From NCBI RefSeq assembly GCF_900100695.1, contig NZ_FNCF01000001.1, forward strand, positions 650,060 to 714,059: a stretch of DNA of 64,000 nucleotides, in the 5' to 3' direction. The position numbers and the translations under genes are program-made. The notes beneath the pieces are model-generated. The model ran no database searches and was not told where the DNA came from. It saw only the letters and a program-made list of their open reading frames with translations. This document shows positions 10,307 to 18,101 of the stretch, one piece after another (position 1 is the stretch's first letter; each line of letters starts with the position of its first letter). Origin of the DNA: Klenkia brasiliensis. GTDB lineage: Bacteria; Actinomycetota; Actinomycetes; Mycobacteriales; Geodermatophilaceae.

Positions 10307-11397
10307 CAGCGTCGCCGTCCCAGGAAGCCGCTCAGCGCGACGCCGACCAGCATCGCCGCGGCACCGGCGGCGTGCCGCCACATCGAGGGCAGGTCGCGGG
10401 TGGTCACCACCGGGTCCGGCGGCAGGCCGTAGACCTCGGGCTCGTCGAGCAGCAGGAAGAACGCCCCCGCGCCGCCCACGCCGTCGTCGGTGTCCCGGCC
10501 GTACAGCCGCGCCGTCGTCACACCCTGCTCGGTGAGCGTGGCCAGCCGGGCGTCGGCGCGGGCCTGCAGCTCGTCGAGGTCGCCGAACTGGATGGACTGC
10601 GTCGGGCACGCCGTGGCGCACGCCGGCTGCAGACCGTCGGTGAGCCGGTCGTAGCACATCGTGCACTTGAAGACCCGGCCGTCGCCCTTGCGCTGGTCGA
10701 TCACGCCGTAGGGGCAGGCCGGCACGCAGTAGCCGCAGCCGTTGCAGATGTCGTCCTGCACCACCACGGTGCCGAACTCGGTGCGGAACAGCGCCCCGGT
10801 CGGGCAGACGTCCAGGCAGCCGGCGTGCGTGCAGTGCTTGCACACGTCCGAGGACATCAGCCAGCGGATCTCCCGGTCGGCCGACTGCGCGGTCTGCGGG
10901 TCGAAGGACGAGAGCGCCTGCGCGTTCAGCACGCTGTGCTGGTCGATCGTCGTGCCGTCGGCGTCCCCGTGCGCCGGCGTCTCGGCCGACCCGCGCGACC
11001 CACCGCAGCCACCACCGGAACCCGCACCCTGGCCGGGCGCGGCCGGCAGGCCGATCCCCGGCATCGGCAGGTCGACCGACCGCGACTGCTCCACGAACGC
11101 CACGTGCCGCCACGAGTTGGCGCCGAGCATGCCGGTGTTGTCGTAGGACATGCCCGACAGCCCGAGGGCGTCGCGGTTGCCGTCGGCGTCGTCCATCGGG
11201 AGCGTGTTCCACTCCTTGCAGGCCACCTCGCAGGCCTTGCACCCGATGCACACGCTGGTGTCGGTGAAGAAGCCCACCCGCGCCGGGTGGTCGGCCTCGT
11301 AGCCGGCCTCCCCGGTGACGTCGGGCAGCGGCCCGTAGAGCCGGTTCTCCGGGTCGTGCCCGGTGAACGCCGGGCTGGCGGAGCTGAACTGGCTCAC
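10306..11397 (-). CDS. fdhB: Formate dehydrogenase iron-sulfur (beta) subunit
   Basis: 363 aa, GTG start overlapping the fdhA stop by 4 bp. Four ferredoxin-type cysteine clusters are visible: CIGCKACEVACKEW, CKHCTHAGCLDVCP, CNGCGYCVPACPYG, and CTMCYDR with ACATACP. Together they can hold four [4Fe-4S] clusters that carry electrons from the molybdopterin subunit to NrfD. A Gly/Cys-rich insert (about residues 125-145) lies between clusters one and two. A single C-terminal hydrophobic segment (AAGAAAMLVGVALSGFLG) would anchor it to the membrane. No Tat signal is seen, so a cytoplasmic-side enzyme is likely. Confidence 0.92.
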   Translation of the reverse strand: MSQFSSASPAFTGHDPENRLYGPLPDVTGEAGYEADHPARVGFFTDTSVCIGCKACEVACKEWNTLPMDDADGNRDALGLSGMSYDNTGMLGANSWRHVAFVEQSRSVDLPMPGIGLPAAPGQGAGSGGGCGGSRGSAETPAHGDADGTTIDQHSVLNAQALSSFDPQTAQSADREIRWLMSSDVCKHCTHAGCLDVCPTGALFRTEFGTVVVQDDICNGCGYCVPACPYGVIDQRKGDGRVFKCTMCYDRLTDGLQPACATACPTQSIQFGDLDELQARADARLATLTEQGVTTARLYGRDTDDGVGGAGAFFLLLDEPEVYGLPPDPVVTTRDLPSMWRHAAGAAAMLVGVALSGFLGRRR

Positions 11398-14300
11398 GGC
11401 TGTGCCTCCGCGACGTGGTCGGGGGCGCTCTGCGTGGTGTGCGCCTGCCCCTTCTCCTCGCCGGTCATGTTGGTCTCCTCGACGGGCGCGCGGCCACCGA
11501 CGGGCACCCGCCCGCTCTTGACGCCGGCGCGCCGCCGGTAGGACTCCACCAGGTCGACCAGCGCGGGACCGCGCGGCCGCCGTCCGGGCTGGATGTCGCA
11601 GGTGGCGACCTTGGACTCCTGGATGTGCACGTTCGGGTCCATCACCACGCCGAACAGGTCGTTGCCGCTGTCGCCGGTGGAGATGCCCTGCTCACCCCAG
11701 TGGTACGGGATGCCGATCTGGTGCACGACCTTCCCGCGCCCCATCTTCAGCGGCCGCATCCGCTCGGTGACCAGCACCCGCGCCTCGATCGCCGTGCGGG
11801 CGCTGACCAGCGTCGCCCAGCCCGCGTTCTCCAGGCCGCGCTCGTCGGCGAGCTCCGGGGAGACCTCGACGAAGAACTCCGGCTGCAGCTCGCTCAGGTA
11901 GGGCAGCGTGCGGCTCATCCCGCCGGCGGTGTGGTGCTCGGTCAGCCGGTAGGTGGTGAACACGTACGGGTAGACGTCGCTGGTCGGCGGGTTGCTGCGG
12001 TTCCAGGCCGCCTCGATGACCTCGCGGCCGGGGTTGGCCTGCTGCCGGTAGAGCGCGTTGGGCACCGGCGACTCGTCGGGCTCGTAGTGCGTGGGCAGCG
12101 GTCCGTCGGCCAGGCCGGACGGTGCGAACAGCCAGGCCTTGCCGTCGTTCTGCATGATGAACGCGTCCGCGCCGCTGATGCCGTCGGGCCCCTTGGCGCC
12201 GGGCTCGGGCCGGTAGGACGGCGGCTTGGTCGCCTCGAAGTCGGGGACGTCGTGCCCCGTCCACCGCTGGGCGTCCTCGTCCCACCAGACGTAGGCCTTG
12301 CGCTCGCTCCACGGCTTGCCCTCGGGGTCGGCCGAGGCACGGTTGTAGAGCGTGCGGCGGTTGGCCGGCCACGCCCAGCCCCACTCCGGGGCCACCCAGT
12401 TCTGCTCCCGCCCGGGCTTGCGGCGGTCGGACTGGTTGACCTCGTCGGCGTACACCCCGGTGTAGATCCAGCAGCCGGCCGTCGTCGTCCCGTCGTCCTT
12501 GAGCTCGGTGTAGCTCGACAGCGCCGTGCCGTCCGGGCCGGTGCCGTTGATCTCGCGCAGCACGGCCTCGGCGCTGGGCTCCACGAGCGGGCCGTGCGTC
12601 GGGTAGTCCCACGTCAGCGCCTGCAGGGCGGCGTCGCGGGGGTCGGTGGAGTCCTTCAGCCGGTCGCGCAGGATGCGGCCCAGGTGGAAGTAGAACCACA
12701 GGTCGCTGCGGGCGTCGTCCGGCGGCTCGACCGCCTGCCGGTGCCACTGCAGCAGCCGCTGCGTGTTGGTGAAGGTGCCCTCCTTCTCCGTGTGCGTGGC
12801 CGCCGGCATGAAGAAGACCTCGGTGCCGATCTCCTCGGTGACCAGCTCGCCGGTCTCGATCTCCGGCGCGGTCCTCCAGAAGGTGGCCGATTCGATCATC
12901 TGCAGGTCGCGGACGACGAGCCAGTCGAGGTTGGCCAGACCCAGGCGCTGCATCTTCCCGTTGGCGTGGCCGACCGCCGGGTTCTCCCCGACCAGGAAGT
13001 AGCCGGGGATCTTGCCCTGGATCATGTCCGCGACCTGGCGGTAGGAGCCGTGGTCGCCGTTGATCTTGGGCAGCAGGTCGAAGCAGTAGTCGTTCTCGGC
13101 CGTCGCGGCGTCGCCGAACCAGGCCTTGAGGAGGCTGACCATGTAGGCCCGGGTGCCGCCCCAGAACCCGACCATCTCGTCGCCGACCGCGCAGTACTCG
13201 TCGAGGCTCATGTGCTCGGCGGCGTGCGGCATGGCCAGGTAGCCCGGCAGCAGGTTGTACAGCGTCGGGATGTCGGTCGAGCCCTGGATGGAGGCGTGCC
13301 CGCGCAGCGCGAGGATGCCGCCGCCGGGGCGGCCCATGTTGCCCAGCAGCGCCTGCAGGATGCCGGCGGTGCGGATGTACTGCACGCCCACGGTGTGGTG
13401 CGTCCAGCCCACCGAGTAGACCCACGCCGTCGTCCGGTCGCGGTTGCTGTTCGCCGTCACCGCACGGGCGACGTCGAGGAACACCTCCGGCTCGATGCCG
13501 CAGACGTCACCCACCATCTCCGGGGTGTAGCGGGCGAAGTGCCGCCTGAGCACCTGGTAGACGCTGCGCGGGTGCTGCAGGGTCGGGTCGGTGGCCGGCT
13601 GCCCGATGGCGTCGGAGTCGGGGGCCACCGGGTCGATCTCGTCGGTGCCGGTCGCCGAGGGCTCGTGCGCACCCTCGAACTGCCACGACGTCTTGTCGTA
13701 GGAGGACGACTCGGGGTCCCAGCCCGAGAACAGGCCGTCGAGGTCCTCGGTGTCCTGGAAGTCCTCACCGACGATCGAGGCGGCGTTGGTGTAGGCCAGC
13801 ACGTAGTCGCGGAAGTCGAGCTCGTTCTCCAGCACGTAGGAGATCAGCCCGCCGAGGAACGCGATGTCGGTGCCCGCCCGCAGCGGCACGTGGGTGTCCG
13901 CCACGGCCGACGTCCGGGTGAACCGGGGGTCGACGTGGATCACCTTCGCGCCGCGCGCCTTCGCCTCCATCACCCACTGGAACCCGACGGGATGGCACTC
14001 GGCCATGTTCGAGCCCTCGATGACGATGCAGTCCGCGTTGACCAGGTCCTGCTGGAACCCGGTGGCGCCGCCGCGCCCGTACGTGGCACCCAGACCGGGC
14101 ACCGTGGCGGAGTGCTATATGCGCGCCTGGTTCTCGATCTGGATCGCGCCCATGGCGCTGTACAGCTTCTTCATCAGGTAGTTCTCTTCGTTGTCCAGCG
14201 TCGCGCCACCGAGGCTGGCCAGCCCCATGGTGCGGTTCACCCGCTGGTCGCCGTCGAACTCCTGCCAGCCCTTCTCCCGCGCCGCGAGCACGCGGTCGGC

Positions 14301-14684
14301 GATCATCTCCATCGCCGTGTCGAGCGGGAGGTCCTCCCACTCCGTGCCGTGCGGACGGCGGTACTTCACCGTGGTCACCCGGGTGGGGCTGGTGACCAGC
14401 TGCTTGCTGGCACTGCCCTTGGGGCACAGCCGGCCCCGGCTGACCGGCGAGTCCGGGTCGCCCTCGATCTGCACGATCTGCTCGTCCTTGACGAACACCC
14501 GCTGCCCGCAGCCCACGGCGCAGTAGGGGCAGATGCTCTTCACCACGCGGTCGGCGGTGGCCGTCCGGCTCGTCACGGCCTCGGTCCGCTTGCTCCGCGC
14601 CGCGTGGCCCCGACCCAGCGGGTCGGGACCGGTCAGCTGGCGGAACACCGGCCAGGAGTCGAGCCACGTCTTCACTCCCGCCAC
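11394..14684 (-). CDS. fdhA: Selenocysteine-containing formate dehydrogenase alpha subunit, Sec encoded by in-frame UAG
   Basis: Read through the TAG at 14117-14115, this is one continuous frame of 1096 residues, the normal size for FdnG/FdoG-type enzymes. The N-terminal [4Fe-4S] motif CPYCAVGC...LCPKG is intact. The TAG is codon 190, in the context NQARI-U-HSATV, exactly where family members carry Sec or Cys that ligates Mo/W. Downstream follow GLGATYGRGG, AECHPVGFQW and VDPRFTRTSAVAD, as in the E. coli enzymes. I chose GTG 14684; GTGs at 14714 and 14675 are alternatives. No Tat signal is present. The product would oxidise formate to CO2. A standard gene caller would split this gene or lose its first 195 residues. 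Confidence 0.9.
14085..14103 (-). promoter_or_regulatory. Bacterial SECIS hairpin after the UAG codon
   Basis: In mRNA sense the element is GGUGCCC-GGUCU-GGGUGCC: a 7-bp stem (two central G-U wobbles) closing a GGUCU loop. It starts 11 nt after the UAG. The E. coli fdhF SECIS has the same 11-nt spacing from UGA and the same GGUCU in its apical loop, which SelB domain 4 recognises. The sequence is also coding (residues VPGLGA), so the fold is embedded in the gene. The structure was paired by eye. Confidence 0.8.
14115..14117 (-). other. In-frame UAG at the selenocysteine position of fdhA
   Basis: The plus strand reads cta, so the mRNA codon is UAG. Five codons downstream lies a GTG that opens the rest of the frame, so no frameshift is needed. 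UAG replaces the usual UGA Sec codon. From memory, Mukai and co-workers (Soll laboratory, 2016) reported UAG-programmed selenoprotein synthesis in Geodermatophilus and Blastococcus with a CUA-anticodon tRNA-Sec. The sequence here matches that description. Confidence 0.88.
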
Positions 14685-14996
14685 TGTGCCACCGCGCCCA
14701 GTGGCGCGCCTCACGGGGCCCGGGCTCGGTCGCGCCCGCTGCGCACCAGGACGACGAGCGCCGCCACCGCGGGTGCAGCAGCACGGTGGTCCCGGTCAGC
14801 ACGACCGCGACGACGAGGGCAGCCGCGGTGCGCATGCACGGACGCCAGGCGGTCGCCCCACGAGTCACACCGGGTCACTCCTGCCGCGTGTCCCGACGAC
14901 ACGCCCGGACAGGCTGTTGTCAGACACCTGCGGAGTGTCACCATCTCCGCCGATCGGGTGACCTCGGACAGGCACCCGCAACGGGGAAGGACCACG
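14685..14996. other. Divergent intergenic region between fdhA and a membrane protein gene
   Basis: This 312-bp gap must hold the fdh promoter (minus) and the promoter of the 14997 gene (plus). No convincing -35/-10 pair stands out. A short minus-strand frame from 14836 begins with a hydrophobic stretch (MRTAAALVVAVVLTGTTVLL). Another frame ends at 14711 with APAVAALVVLVRSGR. Joined by a frameshift they would form a two-helix peptide, but I do not call it a gene. Several short GTGTC/GACAC inverted repeats lie at 14880-14945. Confidence 0.4.
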
Positions 14997-16478
14997 GTGG
15001 ACGAACGCCCGACGCCCCGCCGCGCGCTGCCGCCGGTGCCGCCCCCGGCCCGACCGTCGGCCACCACGGTGCTCGCGCCGCCCGCGGACGAGACCGCCTG
15101 GTTCGACGCGCTCGACCCGATGGTCGACTCGATGCTGCACGGCACGCTCGGCCCGCTGGACGACGGCACCGCCGCCGGCGCCGCCCGCGACCTCATCCGC
15201 GACTCCGCCCGCCAGCCCGTGCTGGACGCCGCGCTGCTCGAGGCGCTGGACGCCGCCGCCAAGGCCGCCGCCGCCCGCCGCGCCGTCACCGTCGCCGTGC
15301 CCGCCCCGCCGACCGGCTCGCTGCCGGCCGCCCCCGTCGCCGCCACCCCGGCCGCCGCTGCGCCTGCCGCCGCCGCGCCTGCCGCCCCGGTTGCTCCCCC
15401 TGCCGTGGTCGCGCCGGCCGCCGTGCCGGTGCCGCCCGCGGTCCCGGTGCCGCCCGCCGCGGCTGCCGTCCCGGCCGCGGACGAGCTCGCGGTGCCCGAC
15501 GACCTCGCGGACGTCGACGACGAGCCGGTCGACGAGCTGGACGACGAGCCGGCCAGCACGGGGCCGGACGACGCTCCCCCGCCCGCGCCGGGTCTGCGCA
15601 CCGCGCACGCGGCGTCCCTGCGCATCGCCCCGCAGCCGGTCGTCGAGCCGGTCACCGAGGTCGACGTCGCCGCCGAGTTCGCCCGGCACGACGACCTGGT
15701 CGAGACCGGCCGGCACGCCGTCGACCAGGAGTGGCTGTCCGACACCGGCCGGCACCACGTCATCACCGACACCGGCCGGCACTACGCCGTCACCGACACC
15801 GGCCGGCACGAGCCCGTCGAGGACGTCGCCGTCGAGACCGGGGCCGCCCTGACCCACCGCACGGTGATCGCCCGGTCGTCCACGCTGCGCCGCTGGATCC
15901 CCGCCGGCGTCGGCGTCGGGGTGCTGTCGATCGTCGCGGCGGTCCTGCTGACCAGCGGGTTCGCCAGCAACGGCGCGCCCACCGGCACCGACGAGGCCGC
16001 CCGCACCGGCTCGGCCGGCACCGGGGCCCCGGCGACCACCGCACCGACGTCGACCGTGCCCGGGATGGGCACCATCGACCTCTCGGGCACCGTGGCACCC
16101 GGCAGCGCGGACGCCGTGCAGCCCACCGTCGAGGCGCCCGGCACCGACGCCCGGCCCCAGGTCGCCACCCCGCCCGCCGCGCCGCGCGGCAGCACCCAGG
16201 TCGTCGTCCCCGCTCCCGGCGCCGGCTCCGGGACCGGCGCGGGTACGGGTTCGGGCACGGGCAGCGGCTCCGCGGGCGGCGGCTCGACCGGCGGCGGGTC
16301 CACCACCGCTGGCACCACGACCGGCGGCACCACCACGGGCGGCACCACGACCGGCGGCGGCTCGGGCACCAGCACCGCGCCGACCAGCTCCAGCGAGGCC
16401 ACCGCCACGAACGAGACCGCCGCCCCGCCGTCCAGCGACACCCCGCCGGTGACCGACGGGTCCACCAGCACCCCCTGA
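14997..16478 (+). CDS. Low-complexity single-pass membrane protein with TGRH repeats
   Basis: 493 aa, GTG start with GGAAGG 7 nt upstream. I do not recognise the family. Residues 1-100 are soluble (DETAWFDALDPMVDSMLHG is the most ordered stretch). An Ala/Pro-rich region follows to about 160, then an acidic stretch. At about residues 235-272 the motif (E/D)TGRH occurs four times at 8-13-residue spacing. A transmembrane segment (IPAGVGVGVLSIVAAVLL) lies at about 300. The rest is an extracytoplasmic Thr/Gly/Ser/Pro-rich tail with GGTTT repeats. This suggests a cytoplasmic regulatory part linked to a wall-spanning stalk. Function is unknown. Confidence 0.72.
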   Translation: MDERPTPRRALPPVPPPARPSATTVLAPPADETAWFDALDPMVDSMLHGTLGPLDDGTAAGAARDLIRDSARQPVLDAALLEALDAAAKAAAARRAVTVAVPAPPTGSLPAAPVAATPAAAAPAAAAPAAPVAPPAVVAPAAVPVPPAVPVPPAAAAVPAADELAVPDDLADVDDEPVDELDDEPASTGPDDAPPPAPGLRTAHAASLRIAPQPVVEPVTEVDVAAEFARHDDLVETGRHAVDQEWLSDTGRHHVITDTGRHYAVTDTGRHEPVEDVAVETGAALTHRTVIARSSTLRRWIPAGVGVGVLSIVAAVLLTSGFASNGAPTGTDEAARTGSAGTGAPATTAPTSTVPGMGTIDLSGTVAPGSADAVQPTVEAPGTDARPQVATPPAAPRGSTQVVVPAPGAGSGTGAGTGSGTGSGSAGGGSTGGGSTTAGTTTGGTTTGGTTTGGGSGTSTAPTSSSEATATNETAAPPSSDTPPVTDGSTSTP

Positions 16479-16495
16479 CCCCGGCTCGGCACGCC

Positions 16496-16527
16496 TGCTG
16501 GGCATCCCCCGCGCGGGATGCCCAGCA
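16496..16527 (+). terminator. Terminator-type hairpin after the TGRH-repeat gene
   Basis: A perfect 13-bp stem (TGCTGGGCATCCC pairing with GGGATGCCCAGCA) closes a 6-nt CCGCGC loop, 17 bp after the stop codon. An outer GGCAC/GTGCC pair extends the stem across a small bulge. There is no U-tract, as is common in high-GC actinobacteria. Confidence 0.7.
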
Positions 16528-16815
16528 TCCGTGCCAGGTCGTCTCCGGCCCTCAGTTCGGGGACGCCCCCGGCTCGGCCCGGATGGGTCCGCGCCGCCCG
16601 CCGCGGGCACCTCCCCGGGCATCGGCGGGCGCACCCGGGCGCGACATCTGCGACAGGTGGGACAGCTGGTACCGGCCCGCCGGATGTGAGCGTGAACATC
16701 ACCCGGCGTGTCCTTGTCGACACGCCGATTGGGACTGGTTCGTCACTCAGAGCCCCGTTACCTTCCCTCTCCGTCAGCACTGAATGACATGCGTGCAATT
16801 CACCGGGGGACGAAC
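16528..16815. other. Intergenic region upstream of the second low-complexity membrane protein
   Basis: This stretch of 288 bp carries no gene I can support. The part from about 16680 is noticeably less GC-rich than its surroundings, which fits a promoter and leader for the plus-strand gene. I looked for a riboswitch fold and a clean -35/-10 pair and found neither. Motifs such as TTACCT (16758) lack a partner at the right distance. Confidence 0.35.
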
Positions 16816-17778
16816 GTGGGAAGTCGGCATCGCGCCGGGGGCGGACGGCACGCCCGGTCGGAGGGCTCCGTGCTGGAGGCCCCCTCCCTGCCCACCCCCG
16901 TCCCGCCGCTGCCCCCGCTGACCAGCCTGCGCGTCGTCGACGAGCCCGCCGGCGCCGCACGCGACGGGTCGCCGTTCCCCGCCTTCGGCCAGATCACCAC
17001 CGACGGCGTCGGCACCGGCGCCCGCCGCGCCGCGTCCACCGGCGCCACCGCGGCGCCCACCACGGGACCGACCGCCGCGCCCGCCACCGGCGGCACCGCC
17101 ACCGGGTCGTGCCGGACGACGGGCCCGGCCACCGGGTCGCGCGGGACGACCGGCCCGGCCACCGGCTCGCGCGGCACGACCGGCCCCGCCACCGGCACCC
17201 GCCGCGCCCCCGGCCGGGACGTGCGCTGGGTGCCCGTCGCGCTGGCCATCTGGATCGCCAGCTTCCTCGCCGTCCCCGCCGCCGTCCTGGTGCACCAGGC
17301 GGTCTCGGCCGGCGACACCACCGTGCGCAGCACCGCCGACACCTCCGAGGGCACCGCCCCCGCCGACGCACCCGCCGCGGGCACCTCCGCCGGCGCCGGG
17401 GTCCCGGGCGGTGCCCCGGCCGACGCCGGCCAGGCCGACGCCGGGCTCCCCGCGCAGGACGCCGCCGTGCAGCAGGCCGCCGACGGCCAGGTGGCGGGGG
17501 CCGTGGACGCCGCCGACCCCACCGCCGCCGCGGTCGTCGTCCCGGGTCAGGCCACCGCCGGCGCCGGCGGGGTCGTCGTCCCCTCGCCGGTGGGTGCTGC
17601 CGCGTCGGCCGCCGCCGCGGTGGTCAGCCGCGCCGCACAGGTGACCGCCGCCGTCCCCACGGTCGTGCCGACCACCCCGGTCGAGGTCGCGCTGCCCACC
17701 GAGGCCGCCGTCGTGACGCTGCCGCCCGTCGAGGTGCCCGTGCCCGACCCGGGCGTCGTCGAGGCCCTCGTCCCCTGA
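16816..17778 (+). CDS. Low-complexity single-pass membrane protein, Ala/Gly/Val-rich exported tail
   Basis: 320 aa from the GTG at 16816, preceded by GGGGGA; ATG 16789 and GTG 16708 are in-frame alternatives. A Pro-rich N-terminus is followed by a Thr/Gly/Ala region with three exact-length decapeptide repeats (TTGPATGSRG type, residues about 101-130). One transmembrane segment follows (WVPVALAIWIASFLAVPAA, about 136-155), then a long Ala/Val/Pro tail. The layout repeats that of the preceding gene: a cytoplasmic disordered part, one helix and an exported stalk. No enzymatic motif is visible and the function is unknown. Confidence 0.65.
   Translation: MGSRHRAGGGRHARSEGSVLEAPSLPTPVPPLPPLTSLRVVDEPAGAARDGSPFPAFGQITTDGVGTGARRAASTGATAAPTTGPTAAPATGGTATGSCRTTGPATGSRGTTGPATGSRGTTGPATGTRRAPGRDVRWVPVALAIWIASFLAVPAAVLVHQAVSAGDTTVRSTADTSEGTAPADAPAAGTSAGAGVPGGAPADAGQADAGLPAQDAAVQQAADGQVAGAVDAADPTAAAVVVPGQATAGAGGVVVPSPVGAAASAAAAVVSRAAQVTAAVPTVVPTTPVEVALPTEAAVVTLPPVEVPVPDPGVVEALVP
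17116..17205 (+). repeat. Three 30-bp tandem coding repeats
   Basis: Units begin at 17116, 17146 and 17176 with ACGAC(G/C)GGCCC and encode the decapeptide TTGPATGSRG with slight variation in the last copy. More diverged copies lie upstream to about 17056. In-frame tandem repeats of this kind can vary in number between strains. Confidence 0.85.
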
Positions 17779-17788
17779 CCCCCGGGGC

Positions 17789-17938
17789 TCAGAGGCCGGC
17801 GAGCTCCCGCTCGAGGGCGCGGTCGACGTCCAGGCGCACGTCCTCGTTGTCCTCGGCGGTGCGCAGCACCCGCCCGAGCCAGAGCCCGAGCGCGCAGGCG
17901 AGGGCCAACCACATCAGGGAGAGCCAGAGCCACATCAT
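17789..17938 (-). CDS. Small membrane protein, 49 aa
   Basis: The likely start is the first of two adjacent ATGs (17938), with GAGG just upstream. Longer in-frame starts at 18001 would add an unconserved-looking N-terminus. The product is one hydrophobic helix (MWLWLSLMWLALACALGLWL) followed by a charged, acidic tail ending DRALERELAGL. It resembles the small single-span proteins that often sit beside envelope genes. It is convergent with the preceding gene (10-bp gap). Function is unknown. Confidence 0.5.
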   Translation of the reverse strand: MMWLWLSLMWLALACALGLWLGRVLRTAEDNEDVRLDVDRALERELAGL

Positions 17939-18101
17939 CGGGACCTCGCGGGCTACTGCAGGGCTGGTGCCGGGAACGTACAGGTGAACGCCACATTCCA
18001 CGACTGCAACACCGCGAAACGCCGGTCACCGGTCAACCCCGAGGGGTGACGACCGGCGCGGGGCGCTCAACGCGGCCTCCGCCGGGGCCGACCACCACCC
18101 C

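Noticed and set aside
11394-14714. fdhA as two separate genes or a nonsense-mutated pseudogene
   Set aside because: Both halves share one frame with only the TAG between them. The TAG is exactly at the Sec/Cys site, a SECIS-like hairpin follows, and no other damage is visible in the coding sequence.
14711-14836. Small two-helix membrane protein between fdhA and the divergent gene
   Set aside because: The two hydrophobic stretches are in different frames. A frameshift would be needed, and nothing independent supports translation.
11415-14996. Long plus-strand open frame running opposite fdhA into the 14997 gene
   Set aside because: It is the antisense shadow of fdhA. The real gene begins at the GTG at 14997 with a ribosome binding site, and the upstream translation has no recognisable domain.
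16536-16790. Riboswitch in the leader before 16816
   Set aside because: The region is less GC-rich and has short inverted repeats, but I could not match a conserved riboswitch core or a consistent set of stems.
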